NCBI RefSeq assembly: GCF_010726645.1
Contig: NZ_AP022563.1
Location: 3,286,001-3,350,000, forward strand
DNA length: 64,000 bases
Source of the DNA: Mycolicibacterium duvalii
GTDB lineage: Bacteria > Actinomycetota > Actinomycetes > Mycobacteriales > Mycobacteriaceae
Reading direction: 5' to 3'
Numbering within the stretch: the stretch's first letter is position 1; the number at the start of each line of letters is the position of its first letter. The position numbers and the translations under genes are program-made. The notes under the pieces were generated by a model. It saw only the letters and a program-made list of their open reading frames with translations, was not told where the DNA came from and searched no databases. This document shows, piece after piece, positions 1 through 9,067 of this stretch.

Positions 1-1
1 A

Positions 2-337
2 AGCCTGCTCACCCTCGGCTGGGCCGAGGAATTCGCCTCTGTGCCCATCGCCGTGAATTCGGTGTGGCCGGCCACCACCGTCGCCAGCACGGGGATGGTG
101 GTCGCGATGGGCGAGGCCGTCGTGCGCGCGCAGGCCCGCAGCCCGCAGATCATGGCCGATGCTGTGCACGCCCTGGTTACCCGGCCCGCGGCGGCCTGCA
201 CTGGCCACTTCTACACCGACGAGGGCATCCTGCGCGAGGAGGGCGTCCACGATCTGTCGGAATACCGACTGGCCGCACGCGAAGAGGACCTGACGCCCAA
301 CTTCTACCTTCCGTCAGCCACGTTGCCGACCATCTAG
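2..337 (+). CDS. SDR-family oxidoreductase, HSDL2-like, C-terminal part only
   Basis: Only the last 111 codons are in the window; the gene starts upstream. The text matches the C-terminal half of the HSDL2/citronellal-dehydrogenase-like branch of the short-chain dehydrogenases: after the catalytic region come IAVNSVWPATTVAS, then MADAVHALVTRPAAACTG, then a TDEGILREEGVHDLSEYR segment, which is the usual end of this family. The catalytic Tyr-Lys and the Rossmann motif lie outside the window. It ends 10 bases before a TTG-started acyl-CoA dehydrogenase, so it is probably the first visible gene of a fatty-acid or isoprenoid degradation operon running to about 4.3 kb. The substrate cannot be told from this fragment. 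Confidence 0.8.
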   Translation, partial: SLLTLGWAEEFASVPIAVNSVWPATTVASTGMVVAMGEAVVRAQARSPQIMADAVHALVTRPAAACTGHFYTDEGILREEGVHDLSEYRLAAREEDLTPNFYLPSATLPTI

Positions 338-347
338 GAGACATCGC

Positions 348-1496
348 TTGAATTCGTTCGATGCGTTGACCGCCCGTGAGCCCGAGTTGGCCAAGCTGCG
401 CTTCGCCGTGCGGGACTTCCTGCGGTCCGACCGAGCCGAGTTCGGTTGGCGACCCGGCGTCGATTCATGGCTGGCCGGCTGGGACGAGGCATTCTCGGCG
501 CGGCTGGGGGATGCCGGATTCGTCGGACTGACCATCCCCAAGCGATACGGCGGCCACGAACTCGGGCATCTGCACCGCTACGTGGTGGCCGAAGAACTCA
601 TCGCAGCGGGTGCGCCCGTCGCGGCGCATTGGACGGCCGACCGACAGGTCGCGCCGGGCCTGCTGAGCCACGGCACAGAAGAGCAGCGCGAACGGCTATT
701 GCCCCAGATCGCGGCGGGCCGGTTCTACTCATCGATCGGCATGAGCGAGCACGGCGCGGGATCTGATCTAGCGGCCGTATCGACCAAGGCAACACGGGCC
801 GACGGCGGCTGGCTGCTGTCCGGCACGAAGGTGTGGACCAGCGGGGCACACCACGCGCATCAGGTAGTCGTCCTGGCACGCACAAGTCCGCCGGATCCTC
901 AACATCGACACGCAGGGTTCAGCCAGTTCCTCGTGCCCTGCGATGCCGACGGGGTGCGCGTGGAACCGGTCCTGCTGATGTCTGGTGCTCATCACTTCAA
1001 CGAGGTGATCTTGGATTCGGTCTTCGTTTCCGACGCGGATGTCCTCGGCGAGATCGGCAACGGGTGGCACCAGGTCACATCCGAGTTGTCGTTCGAACGC
1101 AGCGGGCCCGAACGCATCCTGTCCACCGGACCGCTACTGCTTGCCGCGATCCGCGCGCTCAGCTCCGGTCTCGAGGCAGACGATCGCACGGCGGGCGAAA
1201 TCGGACATCTGATGGCGCAACTGATCTCGCTGCGACAGCTGTCATTGTCGGTGGCCCGCACCCTCAGCGAGGGCGGCGATGCAGCGAATCAGGCGGCACT
1301 GGTCAAGGACCTCGGCACCCGCTTCGAAACCGAGTCGGTCGAGTTGGCCGCCGACCTACTGGAGGACTCACCGCCGAACCAGGAGCTGGAGGCGATGCTG
1401 AACACCGCTTGGCTGCACAAGCCCATGTTCACCCTGCGCGGCGGCACCAACGAGGTGCTGCGCGGCGTGGTTGCTCGAGGAATGGGGTTGCGGTGA
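348..1496 (+). CDS. Acyl-CoA dehydrogenase, first member of a pair
   Basis: A 382-residue flavoprotein of the acyl-CoA dehydrogenase (ACAD) family, which introduces an alpha,beta double bond into acyl-CoA. Visible family marks are the FAD/substrate segment SEHGAGSDLAAVSTKAT (about residues 134-150), GTKVWTSGAHHAHQ just after it, and the C-terminal signature RGGTNEVLRGVVARGMGLR. Start: TTG at 348 with TAGGAG seven bases upstream; no ATG fits. The stop overlaps the GTG of the next ACAD by four bases. Paired short ACADs with overlapping genes in actinobacteria typically form alpha2-beta2 heterotetramers on steroid-type or branched substrates (established for the ChsE and FadE26-FadE27 types). 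Applying this here is inference. Confidence 0.9.
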   Translation: MNSFDALTAREPELAKLRFAVRDFLRSDRAEFGWRPGVDSWLAGWDEAFSARLGDAGFVGLTIPKRYGGHELGHLHRYVVAEELIAAGAPVAAHWTADRQVAPGLLSHGTEEQRERLLPQIAAGRFYSSIGMSEHGAGSDLAAVSTKATRADGGWLLSGTKVWTSGAHHAHQVVVLARTSPPDPQHRHAGFSQFLVPCDADGVRVEPVLLMSGAHHFNEVILDSVFVSDADVLGEIGNGWHQVTSELSFERSGPERILSTGPLLLAAIRALSSGLEADDRTAGEIGHLMAQLISLRQLSLSVARTLSEGGDAANQAALVKDLGTRFETESVELAADLLEDSPPNQELEAMLNTAWLHKPMFTLRGGTNEVLRGVVARGMGLR

Positions 1497-2584
1497 GTGC
1501 GCTCATCGGCGGCGTGTTCGCCACGAAGGACACCGGGGACAGCGACGCCGAACTCCGCGGGCTCGTCGACGATCTCGGGCGGCGTTCCTATGACGCCGGG
1601 CTGGGCCGCCGCGGCATCCCCGACGTGTTCGACGCCGAACTGTGGGACAACCTCGAGGCGACCGGACTGGCCAGGCTCACGAGCACCCCCGACATGGGCG
1701 CCGGGCCGTCGGAGCTGGCGATAGCGCTCTATGGCGTGGCGCGGCATGCCGGCGCGGTCCCCTTGGCCGAAACCGACGCACTCGCAGGATGGCTCGGTCA
1801 ACTCGCGGGCGTCGAGCTGCCCGGCGGGCCACTGACCGTGGCGGTCGCTGATGCCGAGACAGACGGCACGCGCATCACCGGCACCGCGAGGGACGTGCCC
1901 TGGGCGCGGGCATGCACCACGGTGCTCGCGGTCCGCGGGCGCGGCGGCCTGCGGGTCGGTGTGCTCGACCCGGCGTCCACCATCGCGCACGAGAATCACA
2001 ATCTGGCGGGAGAACCCCGCGATTCGATCGAATTCGACGTGCCTGCCGCCCAATTGCGAGCCGTGGCGACAACAGCGGAGGACGAACTCATCCGCCGCGG
2101 CGCATGGTCACGATGTGTCCAGATCGTCGGAGCACTCGACGCCGCCGCGACGCTGACCGTCGAGTACACCCGCCAACGGGTGCAGTTCGGCCGCGCCCTG
2201 ACCGCGTTTCAATCCGTCCAGCAATCGCTCGCCGGAATGGCGGGTGAGATCGAAAGGGCCCGCGCCGCAGTCGAACTGGCAGTCGCTGCGGCCACCGAAC
2301 ACGGCTTCGACTCCCCCTACACCGACTATGCCGTCGCCGTCGCCAAGGTCGCGGTCGGCCGTGCCATCGGTCCTGTCACCACCACTGCACATCAGCTGCA
2401 CGGTGCGATCGGTGTCACCAGTGAGCATCCGCTGTGGCTGTTCACGTTGCGGGCCCAGAGCTGGAGCTCCGACTATGGCACCACCAACAACTTCGCTCGC
2501 CGTCTGGGTCGGCTGGCGCTGGCCGCGGAGGATCCGTGGGACCTGATAGCGGGCGATCTGGCCCAACTCGAAAACACCAATTGA
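1493..2584 (+). CDS. Acyl-CoA dehydrogenase, second member of the pair
   Basis: A 363-residue ACAD starting at GTG 1493 inside the end of the previous gene (GTGA overlap), which indicates translational coupling. The N-terminal two-thirds is divergent; the C-terminal helical domain is clear: YTRQRVQFGRALTAFQSVQQ (about residues 222-241), followed by HQLHGAIGVTSEHPLW, the family's usual Q-x-HGG-G region. No SEHGAGSD-like stretch is seen, as is common for the partner subunit that contributes only part of the FAD and active site. The next gene, an SDR, follows after 13 bases. The most likely role is as the companion subunit of the preceding ACAD. Confidence 0.88.
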   Translation: MSALIGGVFATKDTGDSDAELRGLVDDLGRRSYDAGLGRRGIPDVFDAELWDNLEATGLARLTSTPDMGAGPSELAIALYGVARHAGAVPLAETDALAGWLGQLAGVELPGGPLTVAVADAETDGTRITGTARDVPWARACTTVLAVRGRGGLRVGVLDPASTIAHENHNLAGEPRDSIEFDVPAAQLRAVATTAEDELIRRGAWSRCVQIVGALDAAATLTVEYTRQRVQFGRALTAFQSVQQSLAGMAGEIERARAAVELAVAAATEHGFDSPYTDYAVAVAKVAVGRAIGPVTTTAHQLHGAIGVTSEHPLWLFTLRAQSWSSDYGTTNNFARRLGRLALAAEDPWDLIAGDLAQLENTN

Positions 2585-2597
2585 TAAGGGAGAACAC

Positions 2598-3377
2598 GTG
2601 ACTGTGCAACAATTCGACGGCGCCTCGGCCATCGTCAGCGGCGGTGCCGGCGGCCTGGGAGAGGCGACGGTACGCCGCCTCCACGCCGACGGGCTCGGCG
2701 TCGTGATCGCCGATCTCGCCGCGGACAGGGGCAAGGCGCTCGCAGACGAACTCGGGTCGCGGGCGTTGTTCGTCAGCACCGACGTGACGAGCGACGACAG
2801 CGTCCTTGCCACTATCGAGCAGGCCCAGCAGCTCGGCCAGTTGCGCTACGCGGTCGTCGCGCACGGCGGCTTCGGCGTGGCGCAACGGATCGTGCAGCGC
2901 GACGGCAGCCCGGCCGACATGACGGCATTCGACAAGACCATCAACCTCTATCTCAACGGCACCTACAACTTGACCCGCCTGGTTGCAGCCGCTGTCGCCG
3001 GCGCCGAACCCCTCGACAACGGCGAACGGGGTGCCATCGTGATGACCGCTTCGGTGGCCGGGTACGAAGGTCAGATCGGGCAAACTGCTTATGCCGCAGC
3101 AAAAGCCGGCGTCATCGGTTTGACGATCGCAGCTGCCCGCGACCTGAGCTCCGTGGGAATCCGGGTCAACACGATCGCCCCCGGAACGATGAAGACTCCG
3201 ATCATGGAGTCCGTCGGAGAAGAAGCGATCGCCAAGTTCGCCGCCAACATCCCGTTCCCGAAGCGGCTCGGCGCACCCGACGAATATGCCGATGCGGCGG
3301 CGTTCCTGCTGACCAACACCTACGTCAACGGTGAGGTCATGCGCCTCGACGGGGCGCAGCGCTTCACCCCGAAATAA
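2598..3377 (+). CDS. SDR-family oxidoreductase (3-hydroxyacyl-CoA dehydrogenase-like)
   Basis: A 259-residue short-chain dehydrogenase. GTG start at 2598 with AAGGGAGAA upstream. The Rossmann loop is SGGAGGLGEAT (residues 14-24), the acidic residue after strand 2 is in VVIADLAAD (NAD preference), and the catalytic set is the Ser in MTASVAG plus YAAAK, followed by the RVNTIAPGTMKTPIM loop. The overall pattern is closest to the type-10 17beta-HSD/3-hydroxyacyl-CoA dehydrogenase group. The usual NNAG motif reads VVAHGGFG here, which is unusual. In the operon it follows two ACADs, which fits the dehydrogenation step of a beta-oxidation cycle. A terminator hairpin follows. Confidence 0.87.
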   Translation: MTVQQFDGASAIVSGGAGGLGEATVRRLHADGLGVVIADLAADRGKALADELGSRALFVSTDVTSDDSVLATIEQAQQLGQLRYAVVAHGGFGVAQRIVQRDGSPADMTAFDKTINLYLNGTYNLTRLVAAAVAGAEPLDNGERGAIVMTASVAGYEGQIGQTAYAAAKAGVIGLTIAAARDLSSVGIRVNTIAPGTMKTPIMESVGEEAIAKFAANIPFPKRLGAPDEYADAAAFLLTNTYVNGEVMRLDGAQRFTPK

Positions 3378-3395
3378 TTCGGAACCGACGACGTC

Positions 3396-3427
3396 ACGGT
3401 CTGGCTGGCGCCCGGCAGCCAGACCGT
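3396..3427 (+). terminator. Hairpin terminator after the ACAD/SDR operon
   Basis: A perfect 12-bp stem, ACGGTCTGGCTG (3396-3407) pairing with CAGCCAGACCGT (3416-3427), around an eight-base loop. It lies 19 bases after the SDR stop. There is no T-run, as is usual for GC-rich actinobacterial hairpin terminators. It may only attenuate, because a thioesterase follows on the same strand. Confidence 0.7.
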
Positions 3428-3488
3428 CCGTCCGATCGTCGGCAGGCGCGCTGAGGCGCCGCGAAGGCACGAAGATTGGGGTCGGTTG

Positions 3489-4331
3489 GTGGGGACGCTT
3501 TCGGATGTGTTGAACCTGTTTGAGCTGACGGTGCTGGAACCCGACACCTTCGAGGGCACCCAACCCGATCCGCCCAATCACCACATCGTCGGTGGCCAAA
3601 TCGCCGCACAGGCGCTGATGGCCGCCAGTCGCACCGTGGAGGGGCGCCCACCGCACAGCGTGCACGTCTATTTCCTGCGCCGCGGGGATGCACGCCGGCC
3701 GGTCCGATTCGCGGTCTCTCGCCTGCATGACGGCGGCACGTTCTCGGCTCGCCGGATCGTCGCCACCCAAGGCGGTGAGGTGCTGATGGAGGGCCTCGCC
3801 TCGTTCACCGGCGGCGCCGACTCCGCCACCTACCAGCGCGAAATGCCCTACGCGCCGCCGCCCGAATCCTTGATTCCGATTGAAGAGCAACTGGCACCCT
3901 ACGCCGAGGAGTTCGGCGGCTGGTGGGCCGATGAGCGTCCGTTCGACGTCCGCTACGTCGACCCGCCTCCGCGCGTCGCCATGGATTCAGATGAACCAGC
4001 GCGACCGGTGAGCCGGATCTGGCTACGGGCCAGGGGTGCCCTCCCGGTCGACCCCGTCACCAACAGTTGCGTACTCACGCTTCAAAGCGCCCTCACACCG
4101 GTCGAGGCCACGTTGGGGCCAATGCGCAAGTCGCAGTACGACATATCGGCGCTGCTCGATCACACCGTGTGGTTCCACCGGCCTGCCGACTTCTCGGACT
4201 GGCTCTTCTACGAACAAACCTCACCCACTGGGGCCGACGGTCGTGCGCTAGCGGCGGGCGCAATCTACAACAAAAGCGGGCACTTGGTGTGTACCGCTGT
4301 CCAGGAGGTCTACTTCCCTGCGCCCAGATAG
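3489..4331 (+). CDS. Acyl-CoA thioesterase II (TesB family)
   Basis: A 280-residue double-hotdog thioesterase that hydrolyses acyl-CoA to free acid and CoA. The N-terminal hotdog shows [20 protein letters not shown] and [12 protein letters not shown]. The C-terminal hotdog shows the Asp in [11 protein letters not shown], the Thr/Ser in YEQTSP and the Gln in CTAVQEVYF, matching the Asp-Thr-Gln catalytic set known for E. coli TesB. Length agrees with the family (about 280-290). The start is uncertain: TTG 3486 and GTG 3489 are adjacent with a weak GGGGTCGG ribosome site; GTG is preferred here. It stands between an SDR terminator and a dead methyltransferase gene and may relieve CoA trapping during catabolism. 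Confidence 0.88.
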   Translation: MGTLSDVLNLFELTVLEPDTFEGTQPDPPNHHIVGGQIAAQALMAASRTVEGRPPHSVHVYFLRRGDARRPVRFAVSRLHDGGTFSARRIVATQGGEVLMEGLASFTGGADSATYQREMPYAPPPESLIPIEEQLAPYAEEFGGWWADERPFDVRYVDPPPRVAMDSDEPARPVSRIWLRARGALPVDPVTNSCVLTLQSALTPVEATLGPMRKSQYDISALLDHTVWFHRPADFSDWLFYEQTSPTGADGRALAAGAIYNKSGHLVCTAVQEVYFPAPR

Positions 4332-4376
4332 TTAGCCACTATAAGATTGGGCGGACGAAGCCGGCGGAGGGCGACC

Positions 4377-5211
4377 ATGGCAAGAGCGGAAACGACACGT
4401 GGGACATCACCCAGAGCGTGGGCGCGACCGCGCTGGGTGTTGCGGCCGGCCGGGCCGCGGAGACCAACAGCGAGAATCCGCTGATCCGAGATCCGTACGC
4501 GCAGATGTTCCTCGAGGCTGCGGGAAACGGTGTCTGGACCATGTATCTGCGCCCAGAGGAACTGCCCGCCGAACTGGTCGAGATCAATCCCCGCTTCAAA
4601 GAGCGGATGCAGGCGATGATGGCTGGCGGTTGGACTGGCCTGCCGGCAGTGTGGTCTACGAGATCGATCAGCCGAAGGTCCTGGACTTCAAGTTGTCCGC
4701 GCTCGAGGCGCACGGGGTTTCACCAGCAGCAACCTACGTCGGCGTTCCGGTCGACCTGCGCAACGATTGGCCGGCCGCCCTGCGCGCGGCCGGCTTCGAT
4801 CCCGCCACCCCGACCGCCTGGTCCGCCGAGGGCATGCTGCCGTATCTGACCGCCAGTGCGCAGGACGTGCTCTTCGAGCGGATCACGGATCTGAGCGCAG
4901 CCGGCAGTCGGGCGGCGGTGGAGGCGTTCAACAACGAGTTCTTCAGCGCGGAGAGTTTTGCGCGACGCGAGGAACAAATCCAGCTATATCGCGAAGCCGC
5001 GGCCAAGCTGGGCCGGGAGGACATCGCTGCGTCTGGCAATCTCCTTTACGAGGAGGAGCGCACCGAGGTTGTCGATTGGCTCACCGCCCACGGTTGGCGG
5101 GCGTCCGGCGTCAGCGCGGCCGACCTGCTGGCCCGCAATGGCCGGTCCGTGCCAAGCGATCTGGACGACGGCGTTCCGCAGAGCGTCTTCGTTGACGCGC
5201 GGTTAATCTGA
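4377..5211 (+). pseudogene. Broken SAM-dependent methyltransferase (TIGR00027-type)
   Basis: Remnant of the large mycobacterial family of putative leucine-carboxyl-methyltransferase-like SAM enzymes. ATG 4377 begins M-A-R-A-E, but the family continuation (N-D-T-W-D then [16 protein letters not shown]) is one frame over, as if one A was lost in the A-run near 4391. The N-terminal part then reads through [12 protein letters not shown] up to about 4620. After that, the sequence jumps into another frame at [19 protein letters not shown], continuing cleanly to the stop ([31 protein letters not shown]). The segment normally between these parts, containing the RTRFFD helix and the ILASGLDSRAYRL SAM-binding loop, is absent. 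A frameshift and a deletion across the cofactor site make this non-functional. Confidence 0.85.
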
Positions 5212-5246
5212 CTGGCAATCACCGTGGCTGGCACGCGGTTCCGGGC

Positions 5247-6074
5247 TCAGAGCCGTCCCTCGACCTGAAGTTCCGGATGCACCCAGTCCGGTGAGTTCTT
5301 CTGCTTGAACGCCCGGAAGCCTTCGCGCGCCTCCGGACCGAACAGGCTGGTCTGCATGCCGATCCGGTCGTACAGGCCCAGGTAGTTGTCCAGGCTGGCC
5401 TTGATTACCCCGCGGGCCGCTGGAGCAGTCCGGCAGCTTTGTGCCAGAAGCTCTTTCGCGGTGTCGAGCAGTTCGTCGTGGGGAACCACCCTGGCGACCA
5501 TGCCCCACTCCACCGCCTCTTGGGCGTTCAACGTCCGTCCGGTGAACATCAGGTCCTTTGTGCGGACCGGGCCGATCATCCGCGCCAGCACCTGGCTGTA
5601 GTAGGTGTCTGCGATGCCGCGGAACAGCTCGGGCACGCGGAAGGTGGCCCGGTCGCTGACCACGGCGAGATCGCTGCACATCGCGATCTGCAGGCCGCCG
5701 CCCTGACACAGCCCGTTGACCGCCGACACGACCGGCTTCGGAGACTGCCGCAACACGTCGAAGGGCGTCACGTCCATGCCCATGGTGGAGGCGAAGTCCA
5801 TCCAGTTGTCCTCTGCCGCTTGACCGAGGTCGCCGCCGGGCGCGAAGACGTCACCGGTGCCGGTGATGAGCAGTCCCGCCAGGTCAGGATCCGCGTTGAC
5901 CCGACTGATTGCGTAGCGGATGCCGAAGTACATGGCCGGAGTCATCGCGTTGCGTGCCTGCGGTCGATCCAAGGTGCAGATCGCGAACGCCCCCTCTCGT
6001 GTGAACGTGAGAAACGGGGTGCCGAGCCAGTCGCCGTCGGGTGGGCGCGGACCGCCGTTGGGGCTGTCGGACAT
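5247..6074 (-). CDS. Enoyl-CoA hydratase/isomerase family (crotonase)
   Basis: A 275-residue crotonase-fold protein, probably hydrating or isomerising an enoyl-CoA. The oxyanion-hole regions are visible: RPQARNAMTPAMYFGI, then FAPGGDLGQ, then NGLCQGGGLQIAMCSDLAV, then the catalytic-helix region RVPELFRGIADTYYSQ. The start ATG at 6074 (M-S-D-S-P-N) is chosen over the upstream ATG at 6143 because an AAGGGA ribosome site lies just before it and family homology starts soon after. Divergent from the mycofactocin-type SDR at 6243. The C-terminus ends FRAFKQKNSPDWVHPE, typical of related mycobacterial EchA proteins. Which reaction it performs is unknown. Confidence 0.87.
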   Translation of the reverse strand: MSDSPNGGPRPPDGDWLGTPFLTFTREGAFAICTLDRPQARNAMTPAMYFGIRYAISRVNADPDLAGLLITGTGDVFAPGGDLGQAAEDNWMDFASTMGMDVTPFDVLRQSPKPVVSAVNGLCQGGGLQIAMCSDLAVVSDRATFRVPELFRGIADTYYSQVLARMIGPVRTKDLMFTGRTLNAQEAVEWGMVARVVPHDELLDTAKELLAQSCRTAPAARGVIKASLDNYLGLYDRIGMQTSLFGPEAREGFRAFKQKNSPDWVHPELQVEGRL

Positions 6075-6242
6075 CTGAAATCCCTTCCAGAGCTTTGAGT
6101 GTTCCGTCAGCATCAAATTAGCCAAATAGTTGAAGGATTCCAACTTCCCGGCGTAGCATCCACGGAATGGCGCACGTCACTTAGGCATGCCCGCACCGCC
6201 GCGCCGGGCGCGGAAAACAGCGATCTCAATGGAGGAAAATCG

Positions 6243-7070
6243 ATGGGTTCACTCGACGGCCGGGTCGTCTTCATCACTGGCGCCGCCCGCGGGCAGGGCC
6301 GTTCGCACGCGGTGATGTGTGCCGAACAGGGCGCCAACATTGTCGGAGTCGACATCTGCGAGGACCTCGACGTCGTGCCCTACAAGCTCGGCACCTACGA
6401 CGATCTCGAGGAGACCGCTCGCCTGGTCGAGAAGACCGGGCAGGAAATGCTGTTCGAGAAGGCCGACGTCCGCGACATGGCCGCACTGCAGAAGGTTTTC
6501 GACGCTGGAGTGGAGCGGTTTGGCCACATCGACACCGTCATCGCCAACGCCGGTGTGGTGCTCACCAATGCAGACGAGCGCGACGCCTCCGAAGCGCTGC
6601 GACTGGGCCTCGACATCATGCTGATCGGGGTGTGGAACACCTTCCAGGTCGCCATCCCACACATCAAGGAGCGCGGCCAGGGCGGCAACCTGATTGCGAC
6701 CAGTTCCATGATCGCGTTGCTTGATCTCACCGACGGACGCGGTGGCACCGATGCCTATCTCACGTCGAAGCTCGCGATCACCGGCCTGGTGCGCGCCTAC
6801 GCACTCATGCTCGCCGCCGACCGCATTCGCGTCAACGCCGTGGCGCCGACCAATTGCTCGACACCGATGATCACCGAGAATCCGGCACTCTTCAAGGTGA
6901 TCGAGGAGAACCCGCACCTGGTCAACGCGATGTCGACCGCGCTGCCGGACTTCCCGATGATCGAACCACGCGATGTCAGCAACGCGATCCTGTTCTTGAT
7001 CAGCGACGCGGGTCGCTCGTTCACCGGGAGCTTGTTGAAGGTAGACGCCGGGATGGACGTCAAGCGCTAG
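6243..7070 (+). CDS. Mycofactocin-coupled SDR oxidoreductase
   Basis: A 275-residue SDR of the mycofactocin-associated family (TIGR03971 type). Marks: FITGAARGQGRSHAV (residues 9-23), GVDICEDLDVVPYKLGT with the family-specific insert after strand 2, ETARLVEKTGQ, ADVRDMAAL, VIANAGVV, and the catalytic Ser plus YLTSK. In this family the nicotinamide cofactor stays bound and mycofactocin is thought to carry the electrons away (family knowledge). The start ATG 6243 has GGAGGAAAA upstream. It shares a unidirectional cluster with an SDR (7084) and a P450 (7897), suggesting that a hydroxylated substrate is oxidised. It is divergent from the crotonase gene. Confidence 0.88.
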   Translation: MGSLDGRVVFITGAARGQGRSHAVMCAEQGANIVGVDICEDLDVVPYKLGTYDDLEETARLVEKTGQEMLFEKADVRDMAALQKVFDAGVERFGHIDTVIANAGVVLTNADERDASEALRLGLDIMLIGVWNTFQVAIPHIKERGQGGNLIATSSMIALLDLTDGRGGTDAYLTSKLAITGLVRAYALMLAADRIRVNAVAPTNCSTPMITENPALFKVIEENPHLVNAMSTALPDFPMIEPRDVSNAILFLISDAGRSFTGSLLKVDAGMDVKR

Positions 7071-7083
7071 GCGACGACACCCG

Positions 7084-7881
7084 ATGCAGTACGGAATAGC
7101 GGACCGCTCGGCGCTGGTCGTCGGCGGCAGTAAGGGAATCGGCTTCGAGGTCGCCAAGCAGCTCGCCGACGAGGGTGCGCGGGTGGCGGTGCTCGCGCGG
7201 ACCAAAACCGACGTCGACGCCGCGGTCGAGGCCATCCGGGATGGTGGCGGCACGGCGATCGGCGTCACCGGCGACGTCAGTGATCCCGAGCAGCTCACCG
7301 CCGCCGTCCGCGAGACCTCAGCCGCACACGGTCCGCCGCTGATAGTGGTCGGTCAGGCCAAGTATCAGCGCCCGGGAGACTTCGCCGACATCACCGACGT
7401 GAATCTCTACCGCGAGTCCTTCGAGATGCACACCATGAGCCAGATTCTGCTCCTTCATGCAGTGCTGCCGGCGATGAAGAAGGCCGGCTGGGGGCGATTC
7501 GTCCACGTCGGCTCGGCCACCGCGAAGGAACCGGCGGGCAACATTCATCATGCGGTTGCCAACACCAGTCGACCGTCGACCGTCGGCATGCTCAAGACGG
7601 TCTCCGACGAGTACGCCAGATACGGCATTACGGTCAACACCGTCGCACCGGGTTGGATCGAGACGCAGAACGCGCTCGACTATCTGCAGAACCACCTCGG
7701 CACCAGTTCCGATGAAGAGCGCCGGGAGTTCATGCTGAACCAGGCCCGCGTCCCTGCGGCCCGCATGGGACGGCCGAGCGAAATCGCGTCTCTCATCACA
7801 TATTTGTGTTCCGAGCCGGCCGGATACATCACCGGCAGCTGGATCGAAGTCGACGGTGGCTTGCACCGCTCGGCGTTCTGA
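7084..7881 (+). CDS. Atypical SDR-family protein lacking the usual active-site Tyr-Lys
   Basis: A 265-residue SDR fold. The cofactor loop is intact (LVVGGSKGIGFEVAKQLA, residues 11-28) and the acidic/basic pattern LARTKTD after strand 2 suggests NADP. The NNAG motif is replaced by VVGQAKYQ. Where YxxxK is expected after the catalytic Ser (VHVGSATAKEP), the sequence reads HHAVANTSRPSTVGMLKT: Asn/Thr and Arg replace Tyr and Lys. The downstream VNTVAPGWIETQ loop and the C-terminal ITGSWIEVDGG are normal. Similar divergent SDRs exist next to catabolic genes and some may not be dehydrogenases. It lies 13 bases after the mycofactocin-type SDR and 15 bases before the P450, so it is in the same operon. 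Confidence 0.85.
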   Translation: MQYGIADRSALVVGGSKGIGFEVAKQLADEGARVAVLARTKTDVDAAVEAIRDGGGTAIGVTGDVSDPEQLTAAVRETSAAHGPPLIVVGQAKYQRPGDFADITDVNLYRESFEMHTMSQILLLHAVLPAMKKAGWGRFVHVGSATAKEPAGNIHHAVANTSRPSTVGMLKTVSDEYARYGITVNTVAPGWIETQNALDYLQNHLGTSSDEERREFMLNQARVPAARMGRPSEIASLITYLCSEPAGYITGSWIEVDGGLHRSAF

Positions 7882-9054
<1,173 letters not shown>

Positions 9055-9067
9055 CGGGTTACACCGT

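Noticed and set aside
6128-6145. Imperfect palindrome AGTTG-N8-CAACT between the crotonase and SDR genes
   Set aside because: Only five bases per arm match and no second copy was seen; it could be an operator but support is too weak.
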